A DNA stretch of 55,652 nucleotides from Coprobacillus sp. CAG:826 (GCA_000437235.1 FR897044.1:1-55652), one strand, 5' to 3'. Counted from the first letter of the stretch, positions 31,665 through 41,017 are shown. The notes: generated by a model not told the origin, from the letters alone. Numbers and translations are program-made.

Positions 31665-33948
31665 AAAAGACGCTTCTTCACTTAAAAAATCAATTTCTTT
31701 TTCAATGTATGAAAAAAAGAAAACGGTAGTACCTTTTAAAAAGTGGGGATGGTCTTTATTAGCTATATTTTTAATTGGAATCGTTTCGGTTACTGCTTTG
31801 ATTAAAGGAGATAGCCCCTCAACCAGCAGTGGTAATACTAGTTCAAGTAATAATAGTGGGAATAATACACCCGACCATAATACACCATCAATTCCTCAAG
31901 AAAAATATGAAACTTTAGCGTTTAAAAATAAACGAGATATTGTCGATCGGTATGAAAAGAATGCTTCTTTTATTGATAGTGGTTTTGAAATGGTGAAAAT
32001 TGATGAGGCCCTTCAAGTTTCGGAAACTTTAAACGATACGTTTGAAGTGGATGCAACAGAATTTAAAGAAGGAGAAGTAGGAAAATATAATATTACAATT
32101 GCCTCTAACTCAAATAAGCATCTTAAAATGCAATATGAAGTACAAGTCGTTGATGAAACGATTCAATCTATTGAGATTGATCAAAGTAAAACAAGAAAAG
32201 TCTATTATTTAGGTGAACCAGTTTTAAAAGAAGATGTTTATCTAAATAAGATCTGTGTTGATGCTAACGGAAAAACGTTAGAACCTAAAGAAGTAAAAAG
32301 AATGGAATTTGAAGTGGACACATCTAATTATGATGCAAATCATGTGGGAGCTTATAAAATTGGAATAAGTTTAATAAATGCTACAGATGTTAGAAGCGTT
32401 GAATATGAAATAGAAGTAAAACCATTAGAAGAAATCAATTTAGATGGTGATTATTATTTTTATGATGATGAATGTTTATCAGGTGAAGTAAACGTTTATG
32501 TGGCGAGTATTGAAGAAGGAAAACTTATTCCACATTTTGCTGAATTTTATGATGGTACATCGGATCAACTTATTTATTCGTTTATTGATGGAAGATTGAT
32601 TTTAAGAGGAAGTAATAAAAGCCAATATCTAGAATATTTTCCAAAAGAACGAATCCTAAAATTAAGTGGAATGATAGGCGAAGAATGGATTCTTTATGCG
32701 AAAAATGATTATGATAAAGCTTTTTCAATTCAAGGAGAAAACGTGAGTGAAGATGAATACTATCAATTTATTGTAAAAGATGGATACATGGACGCAATGA
32801 CATTAAGTTATCTTCAATATACCTATGGAGGCGTTTATTTTGCTGAAAGTTTTAAAGATGATGTAAAAGTAGAAGAAGATGCTGAAATTCAAGAAAATTC
32901 AATATTGTATGTCGGCTTTACTCCTTATGAAGAAAAAGAAGAAGAGCCTTATTTTGGAACATGGTATTTTAATAAAGACTATTTCCGTATGCCTTATCTC
33001 GTTGCCTTTTCATTTGAAAATGGAAAACTAATAAATAGTAATGGCTTGGAAGTAGAAGATTATCGAATACAAGAAACAAGTCAAGGTTATCTTCTTTGGA
33101 TTAGTCATAATGAAAAATACTTATATATTGGTGAATATGACGCTTTTATTACGGATGAAGCGATGACGAATAGAAATCAATTGGCAAGATATGATGCTTC
33201 AAAGCAATGTCTTGTGACTTTATCTACTGGTCGTAGCGCGCAAAGAGTAGTCGTAGAGAAAGGACAACCTTTAATTACAGGATTTGCTCGAGAAGGCTCC
33301 TATACGCAATTAGAGATTAATAGCTATAAAGGAACACCAATTGAAAAAGATACTACTTTTAGTGTTAGACATATAAGTCGATATTTATTTGAGATTGAAG
33401 GAAATACTTTTGGAACCTATGACGATTATTACAAAATCGTTTCTAACAATATCATTCATGCGGATACTCAACATCAGTATTTATTAATACACTATGACCA
33501 TTTTCAAGAAGTTATAGTGGGTTGGATTGCTTTCTTAGATATTGATACGTTAGAAGTTTTATCGCTTGATGATGCAAGGTCTATTTTAACTTTTGATTTT
33601 AGTGCAGAAAAACTAGTTATTGAAGAAAAAGAATATGAAATCAACAATGCATTATATGCAAATTTAGATTTTGTTGGAGTTTATAAAAGTGCAGAAGGAA
33701 AAACGATAACACTAACAGAAAAAGGACGGTTTGATTACACAATATATATTGATCGCGGTGGAGTTGTTAAACCATATTCTGATTCACTTAATTACCATCT
33801 TATTTCTTTTGATGAAAATAAGATAAGTATAGAATTAAATCATGTTTTTGATGATAATGAAATTATAGAAATAACCTGTGAAGAAGGCGTATGGAAATTT
33901 ACTTGGAATTCTCAAGAATATACGCTTTTAAAGGAGAATAGCCAATGA
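31621..33948 (+). CDS. Single-pass membrane protein with large ectodomain, probable anti-sigma factor
   Basis: 775 residues. A cytosolic N-terminus (about 1-43, with many Lys/Glu), a membrane helix (about 44-62, WGWSLLAIFLIGIVSVTALI), a Ser/Asn/Gly linker with repeats of SSGNTSSSNN type, and a large outer domain. In the outer part about 170-270 look like two Ig-like beta sandwiches (YYLGEPVLKEDVYLN, DANHVGAYKIGISL), and the remainder is beta-rich with Tyr/Phe/Asp bias and no recognised family. Position behind an ECF sigma gene, with 44-base overlap, suggests it holds the sigma factor at the membrane; no zinc anti-sigma motif is visible, so this is inference. The ATG at 31621 follows AAGGTGAAAG. 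Confidence 0.7.
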   Translation: MKKIEEIIKEKSDYRKDASSLKKSISFSMYEKKKTVVPFKKWGWSLLAIFLIGIVSVTALIKGDSPSTSSGNTSSSNNSGNNTPDHNTPSIPQEKYETLAFKNKRDIVDRYEKNASFIDSGFEMVKIDEALQVSETLNDTFEVDATEFKEGEVGKYNITIASNSNKHLKMQYEVQVVDETIQSIEIDQSKTRKVYYLGEPVLKEDVYLNKICVDANGKTLEPKEVKRMEFEVDTSNYDANHVGAYKIGISLINATDVRSVEYEIEVKPLEEINLDGDYYFYDDECLSGEVNVYVASIEEGKLIPHFAEFYDGTSDQLIYSFIDGRLILRGSNKSQYLEYFPKERILKLSGMIGEEWILYAKNDYDKAFSIQGENVSEDEYYQFIVKDGYMDAMTLSYLQYTYGGVYFAESFKDDVKVEEDAEIQENSILYVGFTPYEEKEEEPYFGTWYFNKDYFRMPYLVAFSFENGKLINSNGLEVEDYRIQETSQGYLLWISHNEKYLYIGEYDAFITDEAMTNRNQLARYDASKQCLVTLSTGRSAQRVVVEKGQPLITGFAREGSYTQLEINSYKGTPIEKDTTFSVRHISRYLFEIEGNTFGTYDDYYKIVSNNIIHADTQHQYLLIHYDHFQEVIVGWIAFLDIDTLEVLSLDDARSILTFDFSAEKLVIEEKEYEINNALYANLDFVGVYKSAEGKTITLTEKGRFDYTIYIDRGGVVKPYSDSLNYHLISFDENKISIELNHVFDDNEIIEITCEEGVWKFTWNSQEYTLLKENSQ

Positions 33949-34679
33949 AAAATAGAATTTTACCCATAATCATATTAAATATGATGTGCCTAACAGGTTG
34001 TACAAGTTATGGTCATTATGAGGAAACAAAGCAATCGCTCTATTTACTTTATCCCTGGATGAAAGACATGAATCAAGAAAATCTTGAATCCATTTATTTG
34101 AAAACGGATTTAGGTACAATTGCTCCTACACTGAATGCCTTTAATATGACGTATATTGCTTCGGATGAAGAAATGAAAAAAGCATGTAATTACTTTCTAA
34201 ATGCCACATATCTATGTTCAGATGATCCTTTTCTTGAACCGGGTGGATATAGCACAAGTTATATTGTTAACTTTAAAAGTGGAGCATCTTATACTTTTTC
34301 TTACACAAATTACCGGTTTTCATTTGCGAATCAATATTATGAAATTTTGGAAAGGGGACCAAGTTTTTCCACTCTTTTAGGTTATTCCTTTTTATGGCAA
34401 ACCGTATACTCTTTAAAAACGATAAAGAATGGAGAAGAAATTGATTTTAATCCATCGTTCCTTAATGATATTATATTCAATGAAGTGAAAGATGAATATG
34501 TACAACTTGATGAATTTAAGGATTATATGTGGACATTGTCTAATATTGAAGACAATCAATTAAAAATATTAAACGCTACTCACTTCTCTATAAAATATGG
34601 AGAAACAAAGAAATACTACAGTGTGCTCAATGATAATTTCTCATTTAGCAATTATATTGAAAGAGGAAATGAACAATGA
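33945..34679 (+). CDS. Lipoprotein of unknown function, ECF operon
   Basis: 244 residues; signal peptide MKNRILPIIILNMMCLTGC with lipobox LTGC at about 16-19. The mature part contains LYPWMKDMNQENLESIYLKT and a hydrophobic-aromatic core rich in Tyr/Phe/Asn. No known domain. It starts 4 bases before the stop of the membrane protein and its stop overlaps the next lipoprotein by 4 bases (ATGA both times). It resembles the next gene in size and in a Tyr-rich middle, so they may be distant paralogues. Confidence 0.72.
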   Translation: MKNRILPIIILNMMCLTGCTSYGHYEETKQSLYLLYPWMKDMNQENLESIYLKTDLGTIAPTLNAFNMTYIASDEEMKKACNYFLNATYLCSDDPFLEPGGYSTSYIVNFKSGASYTFSYTNYRFSFANQYYEILERGPSFSTLLGYSFLWQTVYSLKTIKNGEEIDFNPSFLNDIIFNEVKDEYVQLDEFKDYMWTLSNIEDNQLKILNATHFSIKYGETKKYYSVLNDNFSFSNYIERGNEQ

Positions 34680-35377
34680 AAAAACAAAAATTAGCATTTA
34701 TTTTAGCCTTAGGAACATTATTTTCTTCTTGTTCAACGAATCAACCTGGAATATCTCTAAAAGAATGCCTAGGTCATGACATGAATCAATCGGATTATTA
34801 TGTTAGTTATGATATGAGTAAGTACCAATCGGCTATTTTTCCTATTTCATGGGAAAGAATTTCGACTTTTTTTGAAGTTTTATATACTTCTAGTACCTTT
34901 GACTCATCGATCTTTTTAAGCAATAGCGATATTGATTATAACTATTGCTTCTTTATTCATAAGAAGAATGAAACAGCTTACGATCGAATTTATGTATATG
35001 AAGAAAAAGCATATGTGGTGAATGAAACGGAAAATTTAGTTTATCAATCAATAAAAAAATTGAATGTAAAAAAATTAACTAACGAATTAGAAAAAACTTT
35101 TAACACTGAAACATGGGCTAAAGCTTCTAGAAAAGAGCGGAAATCTTTAATTTATGTATTCGTAGATCGATATAATGTAAAAAATATGACCTATGATGAA
35201 TTAAAAAATTATTTAGGCGATGCGAATTATTTAGAAAAGATGGTGCTTGAAACTTATCCAACAATGGACGGCGGAACAAATGCTTATTATTTTTTTGCTG
35301 ATGGAGAATTAGCTTCTTCATATTTTAAAGTTCATTATTATGAAAATAAAACCATCGACAGTTATGTAATTCAATAA
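34676..35377 (+). CDS. Second lipoprotein of the ECF operon
   Basis: 233 residues; signal peptide MKKQKLAFILALGTLFSSC with lipobox FSSC. The mature part starts STNQPGISLKECLGHDMNQS and contains YVYEEKAYVVNETENLVYQS and YPTMDGGTNAYYFFADGE. No recognised domain. Overlaps the previous gene by 4 bases; last gene of the operon, followed by a terminator at 35394-35426. Confidence 0.7.
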   Translation: MKKQKLAFILALGTLFSSCSTNQPGISLKECLGHDMNQSDYYVSYDMSKYQSAIFPISWERISTFFEVLYTSSTFDSSIFLSNSDIDYNYCFFIHKKNETAYDRIYVYEEKAYVVNETENLVYQSIKKLNVKKLTNELEKTFNTETWAKASRKERKSLIYVFVDRYNVKNMTYDELKNYLGDANYLEKMVLETYPTMDGGTNAYYFFADGELASSYFKVHYYENKTIDSYVIQ

Positions 35378-35385
35378 GTATATGT

Positions 35386-35426
35386 TATAATAAAAGCGTA
35401 GAATTTGATGTTCTAGCGCTTTTTTA
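35386..35426 (+). terminator. Terminator with overlapping promoter
   Basis: AAGCG-TAGAA (35394-35403) pairs with TTCTA-CGCTT, then T residues. TATAAT (35386-35391, with extended TG) lies just before it; a start near 35398 would fall within the 5' arm, so the shorter RNA would lack the full stem and pass it. Confidence 0.6.
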
Positions 35427-35437
35427 AGGGAGAATAC

Positions 35438-35983
35438 ATGAAAATTCAAGTTACCGAAGATGAAATTAAAAAAAGTCATGAATTTCGATGGTTTAAACAT
35501 CGAATAAAGATGAACGCTATTATGGGCGGTATAATTGGTGGTATTTTTCTTATTTTACCTCTTATTGCTTTTTTTGATATCGGAAGCGCGGAGGTTGAGA
35601 AAAGTCAATTTTTGAATGCGATTATTCTTTTAGTAGCCCTCTTTATATTTTGTGTTTTATATATTATGAGTGTTTTTTTATATTATAAAAGTAAAATGAA
35701 TTATTTAAAAAAAAATTACACGCATATGAAAGCCTACGTAACTCGCTTTGATTCTTTTTTAACTTCATATATGTTTCGCCAAAGTATATTTTATGAATTG
35801 ACATTAAAAGATGAAAACAAGAATGTGGTGGGAAAATATCAAACGAGTCCAATGTTTTCAAGTTCTTTCTTTTCTGCCTGTCCTTTAGATGAAGTGAATA
35901 ATGAATACATGGTCGTGCTTTTTGATGAAAAAAAAGAAAAAGTTTATGTGATTCGAAAAGCAAAGAAAGAAGAAATTCTATAA
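35438..35983 (+). CDS. Membrane protein, two TM segments
   Basis: 181 residues; helices at about 27-47 (NAIMGGIIGGIFLILPLIAFF) and 63-87, with a soluble tail containing TRFDSFLTSYMFRQSIFYEL, which resembles the domain found after paired helices in DUF3592-like proteins. No firm family. GGGAG precedes the ATG. The next gene, also a two-helix membrane protein of equal length, lies 42 bases on. Confidence 0.6.
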   Translation: MKIQVTEDEIKKSHEFRWFKHRIKMNAIMGGIIGGIFLILPLIAFFDIGSAEVEKSQFLNAIILLVALFIFCVLYIMSVFLYYKSKMNYLKKNYTHMKAYVTRFDSFLTSYMFRQSIFYELTLKDENKNVVGKYQTSPMFSSSFFSACPLDEVNNEYMVVLFDEKKEKVYVIRKAKKEEIL

Positions 35984-36025
35984 AATATAAATTATTTAAT
36001 AAGTTAAAACATAAGGAGAAGTAAC

Positions 36026-36565
36026 ATGACTGAATTTCATATTCGATTCCCTAGTCGATTTAAGGGTAAACTAAAAGAAACATTGCGCTTAAAATTTAAA
36101 ACGTTTATCATTAATTTCTTTTTGTCTTTTGTTTTATTTTTTGGTGGTGTTTTCAGGGCTTTTTACAATCTAGGAAATGTTGGACATAAAACCATTGATC
36201 TATATGGTGTTGGCCTTATGATTGCCGGTGTTTTATTACTGATCGCTTCCCCTTTTATTTTATTGTTTAAGTCGTATAATCGCGGATTAAAAGGTGATAT
36301 TGATATATTTTTAAATAAAAAAGATGAAGTGTGGTACTATACCATAACGACAAATCCTAAGAAAAATCCTTTTACAAGTGAAGGAAATTTATTGCTAATT
36401 CAAATAGAAAAGTATTGGGTAATGATTCGTGGAAATAATGCGAGAGATTTTTATATTCCTTGTTCCATCTTAACAATAGAAGAACTTGATTCACTTAATA
36501 AAATTGCTCAAGACTACATTATAAAGAATCCACAAAATGAGGAGAAAACCAATGAGTCAATATGA
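36026..36565 (+). CDS. Membrane protein, two TM segments
   Basis: 179 residues. Helices at about 30-50 (FIINFFLSFVLFFGGVFRAF) and 65-90 (DLYGVGLMIAGVLLLIASPF), a basic N-terminus and an acidic Asn-rich end. Same plan and size as the gene before, though I see no close sequence match. AAGGAG before the ATG. It overlaps the next start by 14 bases, so it is in one transcript with the small genes that follow. Confidence 0.6.
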   Translation: MTEFHIRFPSRFKGKLKETLRLKFKTFIINFFLSFVLFFGGVFRAFYNLGNVGHKTIDLYGVGLMIAGVLLLIASPFILLFKSYNRGLKGDIDIFLNKKDEVWYYTITTNPKKNPFTSEGNLLLIQIEKYWVMIRGNNARDFYIPCSILTIEELDSLNKIAQDYIIKNPQNEEKTNESI

Positions 36566-36761
36566 TGCTTTATGGAAATATATAAAAGAACAAAATCAAG
36601 ATGAAATTCGATTAACGTTTTTCGAAATTGAAGAAATCATTCATTTACCGATGAAGCATTCTTTTTTAACGTACAAAAAAGATTTACTAGCGTATGGCTA
36701 TAATGTTAAAAAAATTTCTTTAAAAGAGAAGTGGGTGCTATTTCAAAAAAATGGAAAGTAA
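36552..36761 (+). CDS. Small DUF7662-like protein
   Basis: 69 residues. YDALWKYIKEQNQDEIRLTF then EIEEIIHLPMKHSFLTYKKD is the pattern of a small family in which a helix, a strand and a conserved I-EE-I-x-LP are followed by a Trp end (WVLFQK); it matches the DUF7662 pattern as I know it. Function unknown, possibly nucleic-acid binding. Overlaps the gene before it by 14 bases and the next by 11. Confidence 0.55.
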   Translation: MSQYDALWKYIKEQNQDEIRLTFFEIEEIIHLPMKHSFLTYKKDLLAYGYNVKKISLKEKWVLFQKNGK

Positions 36762-37017
36762 ACAATATCAAGTATTATTAGAGAATGTAGATAAAATTCA
36801 CACAACTGAATTAGGTATCAAAAGGATTCAAAAGAACGCTCATCTTTTAGAAAATGATGATGCTATTTCGTGGTGTAAAGCCCTTGTGATGAATCCGAAA
36901 GCAGATATTGTTAGAAGAGGAAAAAACTGGTATGTTACGCTTTTTCCGTATGAAGTAACAATCAATGCCTATAGCTATACAATTATTACTGTTCATTCTA
37001 TTAAAGCGAGCAAATAA
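36751..37017 (+). CDS. DUF3781 family protein
   Basis: 88 residues. LENVDKIHTTELGIKRIQKN, SWCKALV, RRGKNWYVTLFPYEVTINAY and SYTIITVHSIKAS give a strong match to DUF3781, a small Firmicutes family without known role. Overlaps the preceding gene by 11 bases. Pairing of DUF7662-like and DUF3781 genes suggests a joint job (inference). Confidence 0.85.
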   Translation: MESKQYQVLLENVDKIHTTELGIKRIQKNAHLLENDDAISWCKALVMNPKADIVRRGKNWYVTLFPYEVTINAYSYTIITVHSIKASK

Positions 37018-37042
37018 ACTACATTAGAACATCGTATATATC

Positions 37043-37072
37043 TTGACTTTATTCAGGCAGAAAGGCTATAAT
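37043..37072 (+). promoter_or_regulatory. Promoter of the 5'-nucleotidase gene
   Basis: TTGACT (37043-37048), 18 bases, TATAAT (37067-37072). Confidence 0.7.
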
Positions 37073-37097
37073 TTTTATACTCGTTGGAGGTAAATAT

Positions 37098-39563
37098 ATG
37101 AAAAAATCAATTTTGGCTGTCTCTGCTTTTTTGGGACTTTTAGTAAGCTGCACGGTTGAAATATCTCCTGGATCAAATTCCACTAGTAAAGAACCAACAA
37201 CTCCTAATACGACTTCATCCACTTTACCTTCGACAAGTCAAACACCATCAAGTTCAACAGCAATACCTTCTACTTCAAATACTTCATCAAGCTCATCTTC
37301 TATAGAAGAAAGAGATTATTTAACGATTGAAGAGGCTTTAGTAGCAGCAAATGATGAATTAAATTTTGCCGATTATTCTAATATTGTAGATGGAACTCAA
37401 TCATATAAAGTTCGTGGTGTCGTGAATCGTATTGATCTCGGTGCGGATGGAAAAAATAATTTATATATAGAAAGTTTATCAAGTACAAATCAACCAGTAG
37501 GGCTTTATGTTTATGGCGCTTCTGATATGGATAACGCTAGTTTAGGAACAACCATAGAAGTGACAGGCCCTTTTAAAAACTTTAGAGGATGTGTAGAAAT
37601 AATTCCTACTAGTATTGAAACAATTGTAGAAGAAGGAACACATTTAGTAACACCTTCTAATATAACAGTAAATGAATTGTTATCTTCTAACTATTTAAAT
37701 CAAGGCTGCAGAACCATTATAAAAAATGCTAAAGTTGTAGCAGCACCTTCCATTAATTTAGCTGGTGACACCTCTGGTTATTACCCAACGGTTGAAGTTG
37801 GTGGCGAGCAACTTGGAATAAAAGTAGACTCAAGAAGTAAATCGAATACCACTACCATTGCGAATTATTTTATAGAAAATTTAAATAATGAAAAATTATT
37901 CACGATGGAAGGAAATATTACTTTTCATAGTGGTGTTTATAAATTATGTGTAGGTCAATTAGAAGATATAACGCTTCAAGATAATCAAGAGCATGTTCAC
38001 CAATATACATTTTCACCTTATGATAATAGTTATCATTATAAGCAATGCATATGTGGAGATCAACGTTTAGAAGCACATGAATCATCTTCATGGATAGTGG
38101 ATCAAGAAGCAACGACCACCAGTGCGGGTAAAAAGCATAAAGAATGTACTAAATGTAAATTTGTTTTAGAAGAGGAAACAATACCTCAAATTTCTTCTAG
38201 CGAAGATGTTGTTATTGATTTTTATGCAGTGAATGATTTCCATGGTGCAGTAAAAGATTCTAGTTCCAATCCTGGCATTGAAAAGATGTCTACGAAATTA
38301 AAAGAATTAGTAAGTACCAAAGAAAATGCTGTTTTGCTTTCTAGCGGTGATATGTGGCAAGGAAGTATTTATAGCAATAACACGAGAGGAAATCTTGTAA
38401 CAGAATGGATGAATCAAATGAACTTTGTTTCTATGACCATAGGAAACCACGAATTTGACTGGGGCGAAGAAACCATTATTAAAAATCGTGAATTAGCGAA
38501 TTTTCCAACCTTAGGAATTAATGTTTATAGTAAGGAAACAAAGCAAAGAGTAAGCTATTTAGATGCATCCACAATTATAGAAAAAGGTGGCATTAAAATT
38601 GGTATTATCGGTGCGATTGGAAATTGTTATTCTTCTATCTCCGCTTCTAAAGTCGCTAATGTCGAATTTAAAACTGGAACCGCTCTTGCTAATTTAGTCA
38701 TCAATGAAGCTAGACGTTTAAAGGATGATGAAGATTGTCAAATCGTTGTTTATTCTTTGCACGATTCTTTTGATAAATCAGGTTATCAAAATAGCATCAG
38801 TACATCAAAATATGTAGATGTCGTATTTGAAGGACATACGCACACAGAATATGCAAAAACGGACGATTATGGTATTTATCACATTCAAAGTGGATCCTAT
38901 AATTCAGGAATTTCACATGCCACATTAACCTACAATCCTAAAACAAAAAGCGTTGATACGAGCCTTGCAGAAAATATTTCCACAAAGAGTTGGCTCGATA
39001 GTGATATGGATGAAAATACAACTGCACTTTTTGAAAAATATTCTGAAGTAATTGGAAATCCTAAGGAACAAGTAGGCTATAATGCAAAGGAACGAAATAG
39101 TAATGAACTACGCACAACGGGTGCAAAATTAATGATGGAATATGGCCAAAAACTTTGGGGAAGTCAATATGATATTGTTTTAGGTGGCGGATATTTAAGT
39201 GTTCGTGGATCAAATAAATTAACAGCCGGATTTAAAACAGTAGAAGACATTTTTAATTTATTCCCCTTTGATAACGATATTATTTTATGTTCGGCTACTG
39301 GAGCATTTTTAAAGAAATACTATATGAACAGCACGAACCCTTATTATTTTATAGCGTATAATTCTGGTTATAGTTCATCAAGTAACCTTTCTGATACACA
39401 AATTTATTATTTTGTTACGGATACCTTTGGAAGTGACTATTATATCTATGGAAATGGTTATCGTTCAGATAGTCAATTCAAAATCGTTGAACAACCCGAA
39501 GAAGCTTGCTATTTACGTGACTTAATGGGCATCTATCTTCGTAAGGGTGGCTATAGTTCGTAA
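37098..39563 (+). CDS. Lipoprotein 5'-nucleotidase/metallophosphoesterase with OB-like and Cys/His modules
   Basis: 821 residues. Signal peptide with lipobox LVSC (C18), then a Ser/Thr/Pro linker (about 20-70) typical of surface proteins. Next, about 75-285 looks like an OB-fold domain of the YhcR type (YKVRGVVNRIDLGADGKNNL), then one Cys/His module (about 295-355; CICGD, HKECTKCKF). The catalytic part (about 370-640) has NDFHG, SSGDMWQGS, GNHEFDWGEE and EGHTHTEYA, the metal ligands of UshA-type enzymes, and a C-terminal nucleotide-binding domain (about 665-821). Likely cleaves phosphate from extracellular nucleotides to feed salvage. GGAGG precedes the ATG. Confidence 0.88.
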   Translation: MKKSILAVSAFLGLLVSCTVEISPGSNSTSKEPTTPNTTSSTLPSTSQTPSSSTAIPSTSNTSSSSSSIEERDYLTIEEALVAANDELNFADYSNIVDGTQSYKVRGVVNRIDLGADGKNNLYIESLSSTNQPVGLYVYGASDMDNASLGTTIEVTGPFKNFRGCVEIIPTSIETIVEEGTHLVTPSNITVNELLSSNYLNQGCRTIIKNAKVVAAPSINLAGDTSGYYPTVEVGGEQLGIKVDSRSKSNTTTIANYFIENLNNEKLFTMEGNITFHSGVYKLCVGQLEDITLQDNQEHVHQYTFSPYDNSYHYKQCICGDQRLEAHESSSWIVDQEATTTSAGKKHKECTKCKFVLEEETIPQISSSEDVVIDFYAVNDFHGAVKDSSSNPGIEKMSTKLKELVSTKENAVLLSSGDMWQGSIYSNNTRGNLVTEWMNQMNFVSMTIGNHEFDWGEETIIKNRELANFPTLGINVYSKETKQRVSYLDASTIIEKGGIKIGIIGAIGNCYSSISASKVANVEFKTGTALANLVINEARRLKDDEDCQIVVYSLHDSFDKSGYQNSISTSKYVDVVFEGHTHTEYAKTDDYGIYHIQSGSYNSGISHATLTYNPKTKSVDTSLAENISTKSWLDSDMDENTTALFEKYSEVIGNPKEQVGYNAKERNSNELRTTGAKLMMEYGQKLWGSQYDIVLGGGYLSVRGSNKLTAGFKTVEDIFNLFPFDNDIILCSATGAFLKKYYMNSTNPYYFIAYNSGYSSSSNLSDTQIYYFVTDTFGSDYYIYGNGYRSDSQFKIVEQPEEACYLRDLMGIYLRKGGYSS

Positions 39564-39594
39564 TGGCAGTTAAGGTTAGAAAAGAGACAAAACA

Positions 39595-40416
39595 ATGATA
39601 AAAATTATCTCACTTTTAGAAAATACAACCTCTTCAAAACAATATAAAAAAGAGCATGGCTTGTCCTTATATATTGAAACTCCCAATCATAAAGTACTTT
39701 TTGACGTGGGACCAAGTCGGAAATTCTTATTAAACGCAAATAAAATGGGAATTTCAATTGAAGATGTGGATATTCTAGTATTATCCCATGGACATCAAGA
39801 TCATGTGGGTGGATTAAAAGCATTTTTAAAAGTAAATAAAAAGGCAAAAGTATACATTCGTAAAAATGCTTTAGATCGACATTACATTCGTGTTTTAGGA
39901 TTTTATATTTCCATTGGCTTAAAATACCACAAATTCAATAAAGAACGTTTTATCTTTACAAATGATATAGAAAAAATAAATGATGAATTGACGCTTTTTT
40001 CGCATGTGAAAATGGAAGGTGAACTTCCTAAGAGTAATCAAAAACTGTTTAAGAAAGAAGACGGGGAAATTGTTCAAGATGATTTTAGCCATGAACAGAA
40101 TTTAATTGTTTCATTACAAAATATGAACTTCCTTTTTTCCGGATGTTCGCATGCTGGAATTTTAAATATTCTTAAAAAAGCTTCTTCAATTTGTGGTCCT
40201 ATTTTCTTGGCGGTCGGTGGATTTCATTTATTTAATCCACCTACAAAAAAATATGAAAGTGACACTTTCATTGATTCGTTAGCAGAGCAACTCAATAAAA
40301 CAACAACGATATTTTATACTTGCCACTGTACCGGAGAAAAAGCATATGAACGAATGAAAAGCGTTTTACCTCGACAATTATATTACCTCCATACAGGTAA
40401 TCATATTGAATTTTAA
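39595..40416 (+). CDS. Metallo-beta-lactamase-fold hydrolase (COG1237 type)
   Basis: 273 residues. FDVGPSRKFLLNANKMGI, LSHGHQDHVGGLKAF (HxHxDH-type motif), and FSGCSHAGILNILK are typical of the 7,8-dihydropterin-6-yl-methyl... synthase-like branch. Two further ligands lie in the CHCTGEKAYE region near the end. The reaction in bacteria of this branch is not established. It starts 31 bases after the nucleotidase; the ribosome site is weak (AGAGAC). Confidence 0.85.
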   Translation: MIKIISLLENTTSSKQYKKEHGLSLYIETPNHKVLFDVGPSRKFLLNANKMGISIEDVDILVLSHGHQDHVGGLKAFLKVNKKAKVYIRKNALDRHYIRVLGFYISIGLKYHKFNKERFIFTNDIEKINDELTLFSHVKMEGELPKSNQKLFKKEDGEIVQDDFSHEQNLIVSLQNMNFLFSGCSHAGILNILKKASSICGPIFLAVGGFHLFNPPTKKYESDTFIDSLAEQLNKTTTIFYTCHCTGEKAYERMKSVLPRQLYYLHTGNHIEF

Positions 40417-40430
40417 AGGGGAAGAGAAAA

Positions 40431-40781
40431 ATGAATGATAAAGAACCAGAACGCTACCAACAAATGCAAGAATTCTTACATTCATTTATGCTTCCCGCAA
40501 TCCAAAATGTCGTGACGAAAAAAAGTATCTACAATCAATATGTTTCCGATTTAGTAACTAAAATCGATGAGCATATTGAAAAAAAAGGCACTACTGTGCA
40601 TGTGTTTTATGCTTTAGGTATGGGGGAAAAGTATCGAGCTCGTTATTTAAAACATTTTAAAAACCCAGATATTCGTGAACAAAATATGAATCACGAAACA
40701 TTTTTCTTATGTCATCCTAAAGAATGGACGGAAGAAGTATTTGATTGTGTTTTCTCAATAAGAGAAAATAAAAAAGCCTAG
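40431..40781 (+). CDS. Hypothetical protein
   Basis: 116 residues, soluble, no signal peptide, no motif I know. FLHSFMLPAIQNVVTKKSIY, HVFYALGMGEKYRARYLKHF are distinctive stretches. Starts 14 bases after the MBL hydrolase with GGGGA as ribosome site and is probably co-transcribed. Confidence 0.65.
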   Translation: MNDKEPERYQQMQEFLHSFMLPAIQNVVTKKSIYNQYVSDLVTKIDEHIEKKGTTVHVFYALGMGEKYRARYLKHFKNPDIREQNMNHETFFLCHPKEWTEEVFDCVFSIRENKKA

Positions 40782-40803
40782 TTATCTAAAACTAGACTTA
40801 ATG
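40773..40803 (-). terminator. Terminator of tRNA-Ser(CGA)
   Basis: AAGTCTAG and CTAGGCTT on the minus strand with U residues after; very similar to the trailer of tRNA-Ser(GGA). Confidence 0.8.
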
Positions 40804-40810
40804 AACTTCA

Positions 40811-40901
40811 TGGCGGAGAAAGGGGGATTTGAACCCCCGCAAGGCTTGCACCTTCTGCCAGTTTTCGAAACTGGTCCCTTCAGCCGCTTGGGTATTTCTC
40901 C
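40811..40901 (-). tRNA. tRNA-Ser(CGA)
   Basis: Class II tRNA. Acceptor GGAGAAA/TTTCTCC, D-stem CCC/GGG, anticodon stem CCAGT/ACTGG with loop TTCGAAA giving CGA (reads TCG), a long variable arm, T-stem with TTCAAAT loop, discriminator G, encoded CCA. The 3' flank is the same as that of the GGA gene. Confidence 0.94.
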
Positions 40902-40911
40902 AGTGAAAAGA

Positions 40912-40940
40912 ATTATAACATATTTATCATGACTTTTCAT
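40912..40940 (-). promoter_or_regulatory. Promoter of tRNA-Ser(CGA)
   Basis: Minus strand: TATAAT (40912-40917) with extended TG; the -35 box is poor (ATGAAA at 17 bases). Confidence 0.5.
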
Positions 40941-41017
40941 TGCTTTTATTATTTTTTTAGTGAACATCCTGAAAATAGAACGAAAAAAAGGCTTCTTAGG
41001 AAGTTCTTTTTTATCTG

